From an uncultured Prevotellaceae bacterium (GTDB taxonomy: Bacteria > Bacteroidota > Bacteroidia > Bacteroidales > Bacteroidaceae): a DNA stretch of 42,734 bases. The stretch is from contig OMWH01000031.1 of the NCBI GenBank assembly GCA_900314755.1, forward strand, positions 1-42,734. The letters run 5' to 3'. How positions within the stretch are numbered: the stretch's first letter is position 1; each line of letters opens with the position of its first letter. The notes below the pieces were generated by a model. That model was not told the origin of the DNA. It worked only from the letters and a program-made list of their open reading frames with translations, and did not search any database. The translations under genes and the position numbers were made by a program. This document shows, in pieces, positions 1 through 7,288 of the stretch.

Positions 1-3
1 CGT

Positions 4-243
4 ATTTCGCAAAAACATATAACCATATAACATGATGTGGCTCAAATGCCCTTGTACAAAGGGATTGAGCCATGTTACATGTTGCCCAAACATGTAACAT
101 ACATGTAACATACATATAACATTTAGGTTAGAAGCATGTTATATGTATGTTATATGTTCAGCAAGCATATAACATGCTTTAAAGCCTCTGTTTATCGGGG
201 TTTGCGCCCTGTCATGTTATATGGTTATATGTTTTTGCGAAAT
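4..243. repeat. 240-bp palindromic element with nine copies of CATRTAACAT
   Basis: Positions 4-35 and 212-243 are perfect 32-bp inverted repeats (left arm begins ATTTCGCAAAAAC). Inside are nested hairpins: GGCTCAA 39-45 with TTGAGCC 65-71 (inner CCCTT/AAGGG); a perfect 12-bp stem 72-83 with 89-100 (loop GCCCA); and a 14-bp stem 132-145 with 166-179. The 10-mer CATRTAACAT occurs nine times on both strands: plus at 24, 91, 102, 113, 166 and minus at 72, 136, 147, 214 (first base). Three plus copies are spaced exactly 11 bp and two minus copies 11 bp. No ORF of note lies within. It could be a MITE-like element or an array of protein-binding sites; the sequence does not decide. Confidence 0.85.
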
Positions 244-293
244 TCTTTTTTTATTCAACACAAAGGTACAGATAATCCCTAAGCCCCTTGGGG

Positions 294-370
294 ATATCTC
301 CTTTACCCCCTAAAGGATGCCTTGCGTGACCCATAGGAGATATCGGAGTACCCCCATAACAGATATCGGA
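294..370. repeat. ATATCTCC / GGAGATATCGG repeat cluster
   Basis: ATATCTCC at 294-301 is followed by two inverted copies: the blocks CCATAGGAGATATCGG (331-346) and CCATAACAGATATCGG (354-369) lie 23 bp apart. The 19-bp string at 332-350 recurs exactly, inverted, at 42675-42693 near the other end of the window, so this is a dispersed family. No gene is seen in 244-540. Confidence 0.75.
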
Positions 371-450
371 ACGAGTGGTTAGCTATATCTTTATCAAATG
401 GAGGCTTTAATTGACCCGATTAAGGGCTTTAATCAGTATGAAAAGAGGCT

Positions 451-513
451 TCAGTCGGTAACAAAGCAATGGTCAGTCGGTAACTGAGTGCTGGTCAGTC
501 GGTAACTGATCTC
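451..513. repeat. Three direct repeats of TCAGTCGGTAAC at 22-bp spacing
   Basis: TCAGTCGGTAAC is found at 451-462, 473-484 and 495-506, exactly 22 bp apart, with variable 10-bp spacers. The last two continue into ACTGA, so each carries a short inverted repeat (TCAGT/ACTGA). The cluster ends about 30 bp before the radA -33 box. Tandem binding sites on one DNA face are possible; function unknown. Confidence 0.85.
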
Positions 514-540
514 ATAGTATTTTTAAGAAAAAATAAAAAG

Positions 541-572
541 TTTGGCATATTCGGTTATTTTTTGTATCTTCG
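541..572 (+). promoter_or_regulatory. radA promoter
   Basis: TTTG at 541-544, a 20-nt spacer, then TATCTTCG at 565-572, matching the Bacteroidetes -33/-7 pattern. The ATG lies only 8 nt past the -7 box, so the mRNA would be leaderless or nearly so. Confidence 0.75.
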
Positions 573-580
573 CAGTCGAT

Positions 581-1987
581 ATGGCAAAAGACAAGACAAT
601 GTATGTCTGCGAGAACTGCGGACAGGAATCGGCTAAATGGATCGGAAAATGTCCGTCATGCGGACAGTGGAACACGTTCAAGGAGATAAAAGTGGCAGAC
701 ACTCGCAAACAGGTGACTGCTACATCGGCTGCGGCATCGGCGGGCAGACAACTGCGAGAGAACAAGGTGCTTCGCCTTCGTGACATCTCTGCCCATGACG
801 ACCCTCGCATTGATATGCACGACGAGGAGCTGAACCGCGTACTGGGTGGCGGTCTCGTACCGGGCTCTATCGTCCTGTTAGGTGGTGAACCCGGTATCGG
901 CAAGTCTACCCTCTCCCTCCAGACCATGCTGAACCTGCCAGAGAAACGGGTGCTGTATGTCAGCGGTGAGGAGAGTGCCCACCAGCTGAAGATGCGTGCC
1001 GAACGTCTCATTGCCTCCCCTCAACAGGGGAGGTTGGAGGGGGATGACAACTTCCTCATCCTCTGCGAGAACTCCCTCGAAGCGATCTTCGACCATATCA
1101 AGGAGGTACAACCCGAACTGATCATCATCGACTCTATCCAGACCATCTCCACAGAGGATGTGGAGTCATCGGCGGGCAGTATCGCACAAGTGCGGGAATG
1201 TGCCTCGGCACTGCTGCGCTTTGCCAAGTCAAGCGGGGTACCTGTCATCCTGATTGGACATATCACCAAAGAAGGAACCCTGGCAGGTCCGAAGATATTG
1301 GAGCATATCGTGGACACCGTCATCCAGTTTGAGGGTGACCAGCATTATATGTACCGCATCCTGCGAAGCATCAAGAACCGTTTCGGGTCTACCTCAGAAC
1401 TGGGCATCTACGAGATGCAGCAGACAGGACTGCGACAGGTCAGCAACCCCTCCGAACTGCTGTTGACGGAAGACCATGACGGACTCTCGGGTGTTGCCAT
1501 CAGCAGTGCTATCGAGGGTGTCCGTCCCTTCTTGGTTGAGACACAGGCATTGGTCAGCACCGCAGCCTACGGAACCCCCCAACGCTCCGCGACAGGTTTC
1601 GACCAGCGACGTCTGAACATGCTGCTTGCCGTATTGGAGAAACGAGTGGGGTTCAAACTCATGCAGAAGGATGTGTTCCTGAATATCGCAGGAGGACTGA
1701 GAGTCACCGATATGGCAATGGACCTCAGCGTCATTGCCGCCGTCCTGTCGTCTAATGTCGACACACCCATTGAGAGTGGCTGGTGCATGGCTGGCGAGGT
1801 CGGACTCAGTGGTGAGGTACGCCCCGTGGCACGTATCGAACAACGTATCTCAGAGGCGGAGAAACTGGGATTCTCGCACATCATCATCCCCAAATACAAC
1901 CTCTCAGGACTGAACCGCAAGAAGTTCAACATAGAACTTGTACCTGTCCGCAAGGTAGAGGAGGCGCTGCGTGCTTTGTTCGGGTAA
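581..1987 (+). CDS. radA: DNA repair protein RadA
   Basis: 468-residue RadA, a RecA-like ATPase that speeds branch migration in recombinational repair in the cytoplasm. The N-terminal zinc finger is complete (C10-x2-C13 ... C24-x2-C27, with CPSCGQW). The Walker A is GGEPGIGKST, the RadA-specific KNRFG motif is present, and the C-terminal half is the Lon-protease-like domain (GEVGLSGEVRPV). The usual N-terminus (MAKxKTxYVC) fixes the start at 581; an in-frame ATG at 542 precedes the -7 promoter box and would add 13 atypical residues. It has its own promoter and the next promoter starts 4 nt after its stop, so it is probably monocistronic. Length is normal and nothing looks broken. Confidence 0.97.
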   Translation: MAKDKTMYVCENCGQESAKWIGKCPSCGQWNTFKEIKVADTRKQVTATSAAASAGRQLRENKVLRLRDISAHDDPRIDMHDEELNRVLGGGLVPGSIVLLGGEPGIGKSTLSLQTMLNLPEKRVLYVSGEESAHQLKMRAERLIASPQQGRLEGDDNFLILCENSLEAIFDHIKEVQPELIIIDSIQTISTEDVESSAGSIAQVRECASALLRFAKSSGVPVILIGHITKEGTLAGPKILEHIVDTVIQFEGDQHYMYRILRSIKNRFGSTSELGIYEMQQTGLRQVSNPSELLLTEDHDGLSGVAISSAIEGVRPFLVETQALVSTAAYGTPQRSATGFDQRRLNMLLAVLEKRVGFKLMQKDVFLNIAGGLRVTDMAMDLSVIAAVLSSNVDTPIESGWCMAGEVGLSGEVRPVARIEQRISEAEKLGFSHIIIPKYNLSGLNRKKFNIELVPVRKVEEALRALFG

Positions 1988-1991
1988 AAGT

Positions 1992-2023
1992 TTTGGTGTT
2001 TACACGAAAAAGTATTACCTTTG
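1992..2023 (+). promoter_or_regulatory. Promoter of the TonB-dependent receptor
   Basis: TTTG at 1992-1995, 20 nt, TACCTTTG at 2016-2023. It begins 4 nt after the radA stop codon and 23 nt before the receptor start. Confidence 0.8.
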
Positions 2024-2045
2024 CACCCGCTTTTTTACAATTCAC

Positions 2046-4124
2046 ATGATGTACAAACCAAATTTCAATCAGCGCAAGGCTTTCCGTTTCCGCCGTTTTG
2101 CCAGAAAGGGATATGCCCTCTTTGCGTGTTTGGGACATGTAGTCACCATCGGTGTACTGAGTGTGGCAACACTCCACACAGCAGCTGCCACCCATGCTGA
2201 TGATGTCAAAGTGGTGAGTGGTACAGACACCAACGCCATCACTGACAACACCCCAGACAAAGAGGCGACCTTGGATGACGTGGAAGTCACCGGGTCACGC
2301 GCACCGCTTGCATTAGGGCAAGCAGCGAGAATGGTCACTGTACTGAGCCGCGAGGATATTCAGGCGGCGCCAGTACAAAGTATTAACGATTTATTAAAGT
2401 ACGCTGTAGGCGTGGATGTCCGTCAACGAGGACCGATTGGTGCACAGACGGATATCGGAATCAGAGGCAGCACGAGTGAGCAGATCACCATCTTGCTCAA
2501 CGGCATCAACATCTGTGATCCGCAGACAGGGCACAACGCTTTCGACTTCCCCTGCGACATCGCGGACATCGAGCGCATAGAGATCCTTGAGGGTCCTGCA
2601 GGTCGTGTGTATGGCACCAGTTCACTGGTGGGTGCGATTAATATCGTGACGAAAGATGCCGGAGGCAAAACGGCTGATGTCCGACTGGAGGGTGGCTCCT
2701 TCGGCTACCTGTCGGCAGCAGGGAGGATCAGTGGAGCGGTAGCAAATTCTTCACTCTCTGCCAGCTACACCCGCAGCGACGGTTATTCACGGTCGAAAGC
2801 AGGAGCTCTGAACAGCGACTACTCGGGCTTCAAAGTGTTCTACCAAGGTAACTCTCAACTCTCAAAGGCTACGGGTAGGCGAGCGGAGCTCGGGAATGCT
2901 CTCAACTCTCAACTCTCATGGCACGCAGGACTATCCACGAAGGGATTCGGCTCGAACACGTTCTACAGTGCGAAGTTCGACGAGCAGTTTGAGAAGACCA
3001 CCAAGATCTTTGCCGCATTACAGGGTGAGGTGACAACAGGGAAATGGCACTTCCGTCCAAGTATCTACTGGAACCGTTCGCACGACCGCTTTGAACTGAT
3101 CAGAGGCTCTGAGGAGAAGGTTCCGTTTAACTACCACCGCACGGATGTCTTCGGCATCAACCTCAACAGTTACTTCGACTGGCTGTTGGGACGAACAGCC
3201 TTCGGTGCAGAGTTCCGCAACGAGGACATTGTCAGTACCAATCTCGGTGAGCCACTCTCCGACCCGTTCAGTCATTATAAGGTGGGACTGAACCGCTCTA
3301 ACCTCTCCTTCCATCTGGAGCATAACATCCTGTTGAAACGTTTCACCCTCTCGGCTGGTTTCATTGCAGTGAAGAACACCTGGAACCAGATGCCGTTTAA
3401 GGTATATCCGGGTATCGATGCCAGCTACCGTATCGGTGACAACTGGAAGATCTATGCCTCGTATAACTCATCCCTCCGCATGCCTTCCTTTACAGAACTG
3501 TACTACAGCGTAGGAGGCCATAAGGCGGACAAATACCTGAAGCCGGAGGAACTGCATGCTATCGAGGGCGGTGTGAAATTCAACACGACACACTTCAGTG
3601 CCAAGGCAAGCGTCTTCCACCATCATGCCCGCAACATGATTGACTGGGTGATGGATACCCGCGAGACGGAACCTGTCTGGGAGAGTGTCAACCACACGAA
3701 GGTCAACACTACCGGATTGGAAGCATCTGCCATTCTTCACTCTTCACTCTTCACTCTTCACTTAGCCTACTGCTACCTGCACCAGGACAAGGACACGGAG
3801 GACTATCTACAGTCGCAATACTCCCTTGAGTATCTGCGTCACAAGCTGACAGCATCATTGCTCCTGCATCTCATGAAACGGCTCGACCTCTCGGTGAACT
3901 ATCGTTTCCAGGACCGTATGGGATCTTACACGACTGTCGACGGAGAGGTGAAGAACTATCATCCCTACTCCGTGGTAGACGCGAGACTCAGTTGGAATGC
4001 CGACACCTATTCCATATACATAGAGACAAACAACCTGACCAGCAAGCGGTATGTAGACTACGGCAACGTGCCACAACCCGGGTGCTGGGTGATGGCTGGT
4101 GCCAGATACCATTTTAACCTTTAA
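2046..4124 (+). CDS. TonB-dependent outer membrane receptor, BtuB-like
   Basis: About 692 residues. It should import a scarce ligand (cobalamin, metal chelate or siderophore) across the outer membrane using TonB energy. The N-terminus has a basic stretch, then a hydrophobic segment with an Ala-rich cleavage region (residues about 28-45). The plug domain follows (VLSREDIQ, GIRGSTSEQITILLNGI, DIERIEILEGPAGRVYG, GAINIVTKD). The beta-barrel ends in aromatic-rich strands and a terminal ...GARYHFNL. There is no CarboxypepD_reg-like N-domain, so it is not a SusC. Start taken as the first Met after the promoter; 2049 is equally possible. Two heptamer repeats (2850-2918, 3737-3764) sit in frame, probably in loops. 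The convergent neighbour is a CobW-family metal GTPase, which fits a cobalamin or zinc ligand, but no riboswitch is seen upstream and the ligand is undetermined. Confidence 0.88.
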   Translation: MMYKPNFNQRKAFRFRRFARKGYALFACLGHVVTIGVLSVATLHTAAATHADDVKVVSGTDTNAITDNTPDKEATLDDVEVTGSRAPLALGQAARMVTVLSREDIQAAPVQSINDLLKYAVGVDVRQRGPIGAQTDIGIRGSTSEQITILLNGINICDPQTGHNAFDFPCDIADIERIEILEGPAGRVYGTSSLVGAINIVTKDAGGKTADVRLEGGSFGYLSAAGRISGAVANSSLSASYTRSDGYSRSKAGALNSDYSGFKVFYQGNSQLSKATGRRAELGNALNSQLSWHAGLSTKGFGSNTFYSAKFDEQFEKTTKIFAALQGEVTTGKWHFRPSIYWNRSHDRFELIRGSEEKVPFNYHRTDVFGINLNSYFDWLLGRTAFGAEFRNEDIVSTNLGEPLSDPFSHYKVGLNRSNLSFHLEHNILLKRFTLSAGFIAVKNTWNQMPFKVYPGIDASYRIGDNWKIYASYNSSLRMPSFTELYYSVGGHKADKYLKPEELHAIEGGVKFNTTHFSAKASVFHHHARNMIDWVMDTRETEPVWESVNHTKVNTTGLEASAILHSSLFTLHLAYCYLHQDKDTEDYLQSQYSLEYLRHKLTASLLLHLMKRLDLSVNYRFQDRMGSYTTVDGEVKNYHPYSVVDARLSWNADTYSIYIETNNLTSKRYVDYGNVPQPGCWVMAGARYHFNL
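2850..2918 (+). repeat. Heptamer repeats (AACTCTC) inside the TonB receptor gene
   Basis: AACTCTC-type units occur at 2850-2865 and again at 2899-2918, flanking about 33 bp with a short palindromic stretch (CGAGCGGAGCTCG). The reading frame stays open through the insert. See the heptamer finding. Confidence 0.8.
3737..3764 (+). repeat. Four TTCACTC heptamers inside the TonB receptor gene
   Basis: Units at 3737, 3744, 3751 and 3758 (last one TTCACTT), period 7. They are translated in frame as a Leu/Ser/His-rich stretch (HSSLFTLHL). Confidence 0.9.
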
Positions 4125-4128
4125 AGAA

Positions 4129-4160
4129 CATGCTCGGATTCGCCTTTGAATCCGAGCATG
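4129..4160. terminator. Bidirectional terminator between convergent genes
   Basis: Perfect 13-bp stem 4129-4141 / 4148-4160 with loop GCCTTT, followed by TATTTTTAT on the plus side. It ends 5 bp short of the minus-strand GTPase stop codon and can serve both genes. Confidence 0.85.
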
Positions 4161-4165
4161 TATTT

Positions 4166-5371
4166 TTATGCTAAGCAGAAATCCAAGTCTTTGGTAATCT
4201 GCTCTTTATCCAGATGCTGTCCGATGAACACCAGTTTCTGCATACGGTCACCATACTGGTCGTCCCAGTCATGCCGCAGCTTCTCGTCACGTGCCATCAT
4301 CATGTCCAGCTCCTCCTTCGGCATGGTGGCATACCACTGTCCCGCATTACGCAGTGACACCTGTCTGCCTGCCTGCTCAAAGACGTAGCAGATGTCCTCC
4401 TCGCCCTTGAAATAGCAGATACCCTTGGCACGGATGATGCTCTTGGGCCACTTACGGGCAACAAACTCGTCGAACAAGCCAAGGTTCAAAGGACGACGGG
4501 CATAATAGACGAAAGTGCCGATACCGTATTCCTCAGCCTCGCCTTCATCATGGTGGTGATGATGGTGGTGGTGTTCATGCTCGTGGTGATGCTCATGGTC
4601 ATCATCATGGTCGTCGTCATCATCCTCATCCTCGTCATGACCGTTCTCCAGTTCCTGAATCCAAGCTGCAGAGGTGGCAACCTCATCGAAATTGAACTTC
4701 TCTGTATGAATCAGTTTTTCAAGGTCTACGTCACAATAGTCACACTCAATGATCTCCGCCTTGGGCTGGATGGTACGGATAATCTCTCTCACCTTACCCA
4801 ACTCCTCTTTCGACACCTCTGAGGCTTTGTTGAGCAGAATGATGTTACAGAACTCGATCTGTTGGATGACGAGGTTCTCAATATCCTCCTCGTCGATATT
4901 CTGGCGCAACAGGTCGTTGCCTCCCTCAAACTCGTCACGCATCCGGAGGGCATCGACCACCGTCACGATACTGTCGAGTTGCAGGTAACCGTCCTTCACA
5001 TACTCAGGACCTAAAGAGGGAATACTGCAGATGGTCTGTGCGATAGGACCTGGCTCACAGATACCACTTGCCTCGATGACGATATAGTCGAAGCGGTGCA
5101 TGGCGAGGATGTCCTGCAACTGCTTCACCAAGTCCATCTTCAGTGTACAGCAGATACAACCGTTCTGCAACGCCATCAGTGAGTCGTCCTGTTGTCCGAC
5201 GACCCCACCCTTCTCTATCAGGTCAGCATCGATATTCACCTCACCGATATCATTGACGATAACAGCAAACTTTATCCCTTTCTTATTCTGCAAGATGCGG
5301 TTCAGAAGTGTTGTCTTACCACTGCCTAAATAACCCGTAAGCAGCAGGACGGGAATGTTCTGAATATTCAT
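4166..5371 (-). CDS. CobW/COG0523-family GTPase with His/Asp-rich metal-binding loop
   Basis: 401-residue G3E-family GTPase, probably a metal chaperone or metallochaperone-like insertase in the cytoplasm. P-loop GYLGSGKTT is at residues 13-21, and the family's metal-binding CICC motif (GCICC) at 71-75. VNDIGEVNID follows the P-loop. A long Asp/Glu/His tract lies at about residues 245-285, with a run of eight consecutive His. The CobW C-terminal domain follows (FDEFVARKWP, RAKG, VFEQAGRQVSL). Start chosen at 5371: the promoter lies upstream at 5402-5433 and the downstream Met gives the normal N-terminus. The family includes cobalamin (CobW), zinc (ZNG1, YeiR-type) and other members; the His-rich loop favours zinc or cobalt. 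It converges on the TonB receptor, so they are not an operon but may serve the same metal. Confidence 0.88.
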   Translation of the reverse strand: MNIQNIPVLLLTGYLGSGKTTLLNRILQNKKGIKFAVIVNDIGEVNIDADLIEKGGVVGQQDDSLMALQNGCICCTLKMDLVKQLQDILAMHRFDYIVIEASGICEPGPIAQTICSIPSLGPEYVKDGYLQLDSIVTVVDALRMRDEFEGGNDLLRQNIDEEDIENLVIQQIEFCNIILLNKASEVSKEELGKVREIIRTIQPKAEIIECDYCDVDLEKLIHTEKFNFDEVATSAAWIQELENGHDEDEDDDDDHDDDHEHHHEHEHHHHHHHHDEGEAEEYGIGTFVYYARRPLNLGLFDEFVARKWPKSIIRAKGICYFKGEEDICYVFEQAGRQVSLRNAGQWYATMPKEELDMMMARDEKLRHDWDDQYGDRMQKLVFIGQHLDKEQITKDLDFCLA

Positions 5372-5401
5372 TGTCTTTATAACCTTTGTTGATTTGGATT
5401 G

Positions 5402-5433
5402 CAAAGGTAATCATTTTCCGCCAAACAAGCAAA
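5402..5433 (-). promoter_or_regulatory. Promoter of the CobW-family gene
   Basis: On the minus strand: TTTG (5433-5430), 20 nt, TACCTTTG (5409-5402). The leader to the start at 5371 is about 25 nt. Confidence 0.8.
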
Positions 5434-5467
5434 ATCTTAAGATTTCTTTTCAATTTGCAAAGTCTGT

Positions 5468-5486
5468 CTTACATTATGAATGTAAG
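5468..5486. promoter_or_regulatory. Perfect inverted repeat, candidate operator
   Basis: CTTACATT-ATG-AATGTAAG: 8-bp arms with a 3-bp centre, located between the divergent promoters of the CobW-family gene and pgk, about 35 bp upstream of the CobW-side -33 box. The form fits a dimeric repressor site such as Zur, but that is inference from position only. Confidence 0.4.
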
Positions 5487-5507
5487 TAAGCAAAAAAGTT
5501 TTAAATT

Positions 5508-5535
5508 ATGAACTATGAACTATGAACTATGAACT
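5508..5535. repeat. Four ATGAACT heptamers upstream of pgk
   Basis: Units at 5508, 5515, 5522 and 5529, period 7, ending 9 bp before the pgk -7 box and occupying the place of a -33 element. Confidence 0.9.
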
Positions 5536-5543
5536 TATTTTCG

Positions 5544-5551
5544 TATCTTTG
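5544..5551 (+). promoter_or_regulatory. pgk -7 promoter element
   Basis: TATCTTTG. No TTTG is found at the right distance upstream because the heptamer repeat lies there. The leader would be about 37 nt. Confidence 0.6.
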
Positions 5552-5594
5552 CGTTCGATTTTGAATATTCAAACCAATTAAATAACACAACATT

Positions 5595-6866
5595 ATGACA
5601 ATCAATGAATTCAACTTTGCCGGTAAGAAGGCAATCGTACGTGTAGACTTCAACGTACCCCTGGACGAGAACGGAAAAATTACTGATGACACCCGTATCC
5701 GCGGTGCCCTTCCTACTTTGAAGAAGATCCTTGCCGACGGTGGTGCTACCATCATCATGTCACACATGGGTAAGCCCAAAGGAAAGGTAGACATGAAGAA
5801 GTCTCTGGGTCAGATCCGTGAGGCTGTGGAGAAGGCACTGGGCGTTCCCGTAGCTTTTGCTCCTGACTGCGCTAAGGCTCAGGATGCTGCCAAGGCTCTG
5901 AAAATGGGTGAGGCACTGTTGCTGGAGAACCTCCGTTTCTATCCTGAGGAGGAGGGTAAGCCCGTAGGTATCGACAAGGAAGATCCTAAATATGACGAGG
6001 CTAAGAAGGCGATGAAGGCTTCTCAGAAGGAGTTCGCCAAGACACTTGCCTCTTATGCTGACTGCTACGTGATGGATGCCTTCGGTACTGCTCACCGTAA
6101 GCATGCCTCTACTGCCGTCATCGCTGACTATTTCGATGCTGACAACAAGATGCTGGGTCTGCTGATGGAGAAAGAGGTAAAGGCCGTCGACGCTGTCCTC
6201 TCTAACATCAAGCGTCCTTTCGTTGCCATCATGGGTGGCTCTAAGGTATCTTCTAAGATCGGTATCATCGAGAACCTGCTCGGTAAGGTTGATAAGCTTA
6301 TCCTCTGCGGTGGTATGACCTATACCTTCGCAAAGGCTCACAATGGTGAGATTGGTGACTCTATCGTAGAACTTGACAAACTGGACGTAGCCCTTGGCGT
6401 TGAGGAGCTCGCTAAGAAGAACGGCGTAGAGCTCGTGCTGGGTTCTGACTGCACCGCAACCAATGGTCTTGACTTCGGTACGATGACTGTTAAGCCAGGT
6501 TCTGAGATCATCACCTGCCCTGCCAACAAGGTTCCTGCTGGTTTCGAGGGTGTTGACGCTGGTCCTGAGAGCCAGAAGGCTTTCGCTGAGGCAATCAAGG
6601 GTGCCAAGACCATTCTGTGGAACGGTCCTGCAGGTGTCTTTGAGTGCGACGACTTCACTGCCGGTAGCCGTGCTATCGGTGATGCCATCGCCAAGGCTAC
6701 CGCTGAGGGTGCTTTCTCACTGATTGGTGGTGGTGACTCTGTAGCATGTGTCAACAAGTTCGGTCTCGCTGACCAGGTAAGCTACATCTCTACTGGTGGT
6801 GGTGCCCTCCTTGAGGCCATCGAGGGTAAGGTACTCCCAGGTGTTGCAGCTATCAAGGGTGAGTAA
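5595..6866 (+). CDS. pgk: Phosphoglycerate kinase
   Basis: 423-residue glycolytic kinase (1,3-bisphosphoglycerate + ADP to 3-phosphoglycerate + ATP), cytoplasmic. The N-terminal signature [20 protein letters not shown] starts near residue 14, HMGKPKGK and the substrate-binding ENLRFYPEE follow, then GGSKVSSKI and the C-terminal nucleotide site ([25 protein letters not shown]). It is somewhat longer than the E. coli enzyme, with a short insert after [11 protein letters not shown] (about residues 118-135). The coding bias is strong, as expected for a highly expressed gene. Flanked by its own promoter and a rho-independent terminator, so monocistronic. Confidence 0.98.
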   Translation: MTINEFNFAGKKAIVRVDFNVPLDENGKITDDTRIRGALPTLKKILADGGATIIMSHMGKPKGKVDMKKSLGQIREAVEKALGVPVAFAPDCAKAQDAAKALKMGEALLLENLRFYPEEEGKPVGIDKEDPKYDEAKKAMKASQKEFAKTLASYADCYVMDAFGTAHRKHASTAVIADYFDADNKMLGLLMEKEVKAVDAVLSNIKRPFVAIMGGSKVSSKIGIIENLLGKVDKLILCGGMTYTFAKAHNGEIGDSIVELDKLDVALGVEELAKKNGVELVLGSDCTATNGLDFGTMTVKPGSEIITCPANKVPAGFEGVDAGPESQKAFAEAIKGAKTILWNGPAGVFECDDFTAGSRAIGDAIAKATAEGAFSLIGGGDSVACVNKFGLADQVSYISTGGGALLEAIEGKVLPGVAAIKGE

Positions 6867-6894
6867 CCAAATAAAACGTTTACGTATAAAATTT

Positions 6895-6927
6895 CCCGAT
6901 ATGCCGTACAGCGTATCGGGATTTTTT
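6895..6927 (+). terminator. pgk terminator
   Basis: Stem CCCGATA 6895-6901 with TATCGGG 6914-6920, extended inward by a T-G, G-C and C-G pair, then ATTTTTT. The T-run runs straight into the next -7 box. Confidence 0.85.
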
Positions 6928-6928
6928 A

Positions 6929-6936
6929 TACCTTTG
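6929..6936 (+). promoter_or_regulatory. -7 element for the small unknown gene
   Basis: TACCTTTG directly abutting the pgk terminator T-run. No clear -33 box, since the terminator stem occupies that position. Confidence 0.6.
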
Positions 6937-6963
6937 CATCAACAAACTATTAAACAACATACT

Positions 6964-7218
6964 ATGAGCAAGAAATTCGTCATTGGAGACCGTACGAAGG
7001 ATGAGTACATCTCCGTTTTAGACATCGAGAAGAAAAAGTTAGAGTTTACCAACCATCTGGGATCGGCAAAGGAGTTCCACGGTTTCGAGGACACCAAGGC
7101 TATCCTGAAGCAGTTACAGGCTGAGACAAGTGGTTACCTGGAGGACTTACAGGTCTATATCAAGGATGAGGACGGCAAGGCGCACCGCCCTGACGAGCGC
7201 GATATGATGCCGCTGTAA
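6964..7218 (+). CDS. Conserved-looking small protein of unknown function
   Basis: 84 residues, charged and soluble, no signal peptide or membrane segment, no cysteine. It begins MSKKFVIGDRTKDEY and ends in RPDERDMMPL. The start at 6964 follows a -7 box by 27 nt; an upstream in-frame extension to 6796 overlaps pgk and the pgk terminator and is not credible. Its own promoter and a bidirectional terminator frame it, and codon use matches its neighbours, so it is a real gene. I do not recognise the family. Confidence 0.75.
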   Translation: MSKKFVIGDRTKDEYISVLDIEKKKLEFTNHLGSAKEFHGFEDTKAILKQLQAETSGYLEDLQVYIKDEDGKAHRPDERDMMPL

Positions 7219-7235
7219 AGGTTAAAGGTTAAAAT

Positions 7236-7270
7236 AAAAAATGGACTTCGGGTGTCGAAGTCCATTTTTT
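7236..7270. terminator. Bidirectional terminator
   Basis: A 15-bp perfect stem (7236-7250 with 7256-7270, loop GGTGT) that begins with six A and ends with six T, so it works on both strands. It separates the convergent small gene and the EF-G paralogue. Confidence 0.92.
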
Positions 7271-7288
7271 GGGGGGGAAGAGAGGGGG

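Noticed and set aside
261-268. A leftward -7 box (TACCTTTG on the minus strand) that would transcribe through the palindrome
   Set aside because: There is no -33 box at the right distance and no ORF to the left within the window; kept only as a possibility.
451-506. The 22-bp-spaced repeats as a CRISPR array
   Set aside because: Units are 12 bp with 10-bp spacers, too short for CRISPR, and no cas genes are present.
2024-2045. A cobalamin riboswitch before the TonB receptor
   Set aside because: Only about 20 nt separate the -7 box and the start codon, too short for a riboswitch.
4486-4686. A Met/Thr-rich minus-strand ORF in the His-rich region of the CobW-family gene
   Set aside because: It is a frame shadow of the His/Asp codon repeats.
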